Origin: Cytobacillus depressus
GTDB lineage: Bacteria > Bacillota > Bacilli > Bacillales > Cytobacillaceae
Length of the DNA stretch: 64,000 bases
Direction: 5' to 3'
NCBI RefSeq assembly: GCF_008923245.1
Contig: NZ_WBOS01000002.1
Span: 620,001-684,000, forward strand
This document shows positions 63,887 to 64,000 of the stretch, in pieces; the stretch's first letter is position 1; the number at the start of each line of letters is the position of its first letter. The notes beneath the pieces are model-generated. The model was not told where the DNA came from and made no database searches. It was given only the letters and a program-made list of their open reading frames with translations. A program made the translations under genes and the position numbers.

Positions 63887-64000
63887 TTAAATCCTCTCCG
63901 CCCCAGTAATATTACCAATCATTATTCGTTCATTTCTTCCTTCGATTTCTAATAGTATGTACTTCATTAACTGATCCACCTTGCTTACCACTCCTGAATG
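63887..64000 (-). CDS. C-terminal end of a YolD-like protein (partial)
   Basis: The last 37 codons of a minus-strand gene run in from the window edge and stop one base pair from the next ATG. VDQLMKYILLEIEGRNERIMIGNITGAERI resembles the end of YolD-type proteins, which accompany UvrX/UmuC polymerases in Bacillus phages. Too short to be sure. Confidence 0.4.
   Translation of the reverse strand, partial: HSGVVSKVDQLMKYILLEIEGRNERIMIGNITGAERI

Overview
The window reads as the chromosome of a spore-forming, low-GC member of the Bacillaceae. Gene order follows the Bacillus subtilis mutL-to-yneK stretch: mutL (3' end), miaA, hfq, spoVK, hflX, ynbB, glnR-glnA, lexA/yneA-yneB-ynzC, tkt, sirA, yneF, a Spo0E-like gene, ccdA-yneI-yneJ(ccdC), yneK. 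Two features differ from B. subtilis: an mreBH-type gene sits between mutL and miaA, and there is a tRNA-Sec gene, so the lineage decodes or once decoded UGA as selenocysteine.

Layout. 1-2.8 kb: mutL end, a tiny Sda-like gene, a decayed phage scrap, mreBH. 3-10.3 kb: the conserved miaA to glnA block, interrupted after hfq by what looks like an orphan IS605/TnpB right-end sequence. 10.3-13.1 kb: a decayed mobile element between glnA and lexA, with an integrase remnant, a cytosine-methyltransferase fragment, small membrane and zinc-ribbon genes, and a c-di-GMP-I (GEMM) riboswitch. 13.1-25.5 kb: the SOS pair lexA/yneA with three LexA boxes, tkt, sirA with a Spo0A box, a heterodimeric ABC exporter, the cytochrome-c biogenesis ccd cluster and yneK.

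25.6 kb: tRNA-Sec. From 25.7 kb to at least 63.5 kb there is a siphovirus-type prophage whose integrase lies right behind the 3' end of that tRNA, which marks it as the attachment site. The prophage has a normal order: integrase, CI-like repressor, operators (TACAG-N5-CTGTA), early small genes, Sak4-like ATPase, DUF669 protein with an SSB-like tail, primase-helicase and a candidate origin, ERCC4 nuclease, dUTPase, methyltransferase, accessory genes, ArpU regulator, an AT-rich accessory block, HNH, cos-like gap, terminase, portal, protease, capsid, connectors, tail tube, G/GT chaperones with an A-AAA-AAC slippery site, tape measure, Dit, Gp37-like protein, tail-tip proteins, holin and amidase. 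The right attachment site is not in the window; the last genes on the minus strand look like a post-lysis accessory module.

The most interesting signals are: the intact tRNA-Sec used as attB; the c-di-GMP riboswitch over an uncharacterised zinc-ribbon gene in a decayed element; near-perfect SigmaH-type promoter repeats in the prophage accessory block, echoed in the scrap beside mutL; two overlapping coding frames in the methyltransferase gene; and several tiny sporulation-control genes (Sda-like, Spo0E-like).
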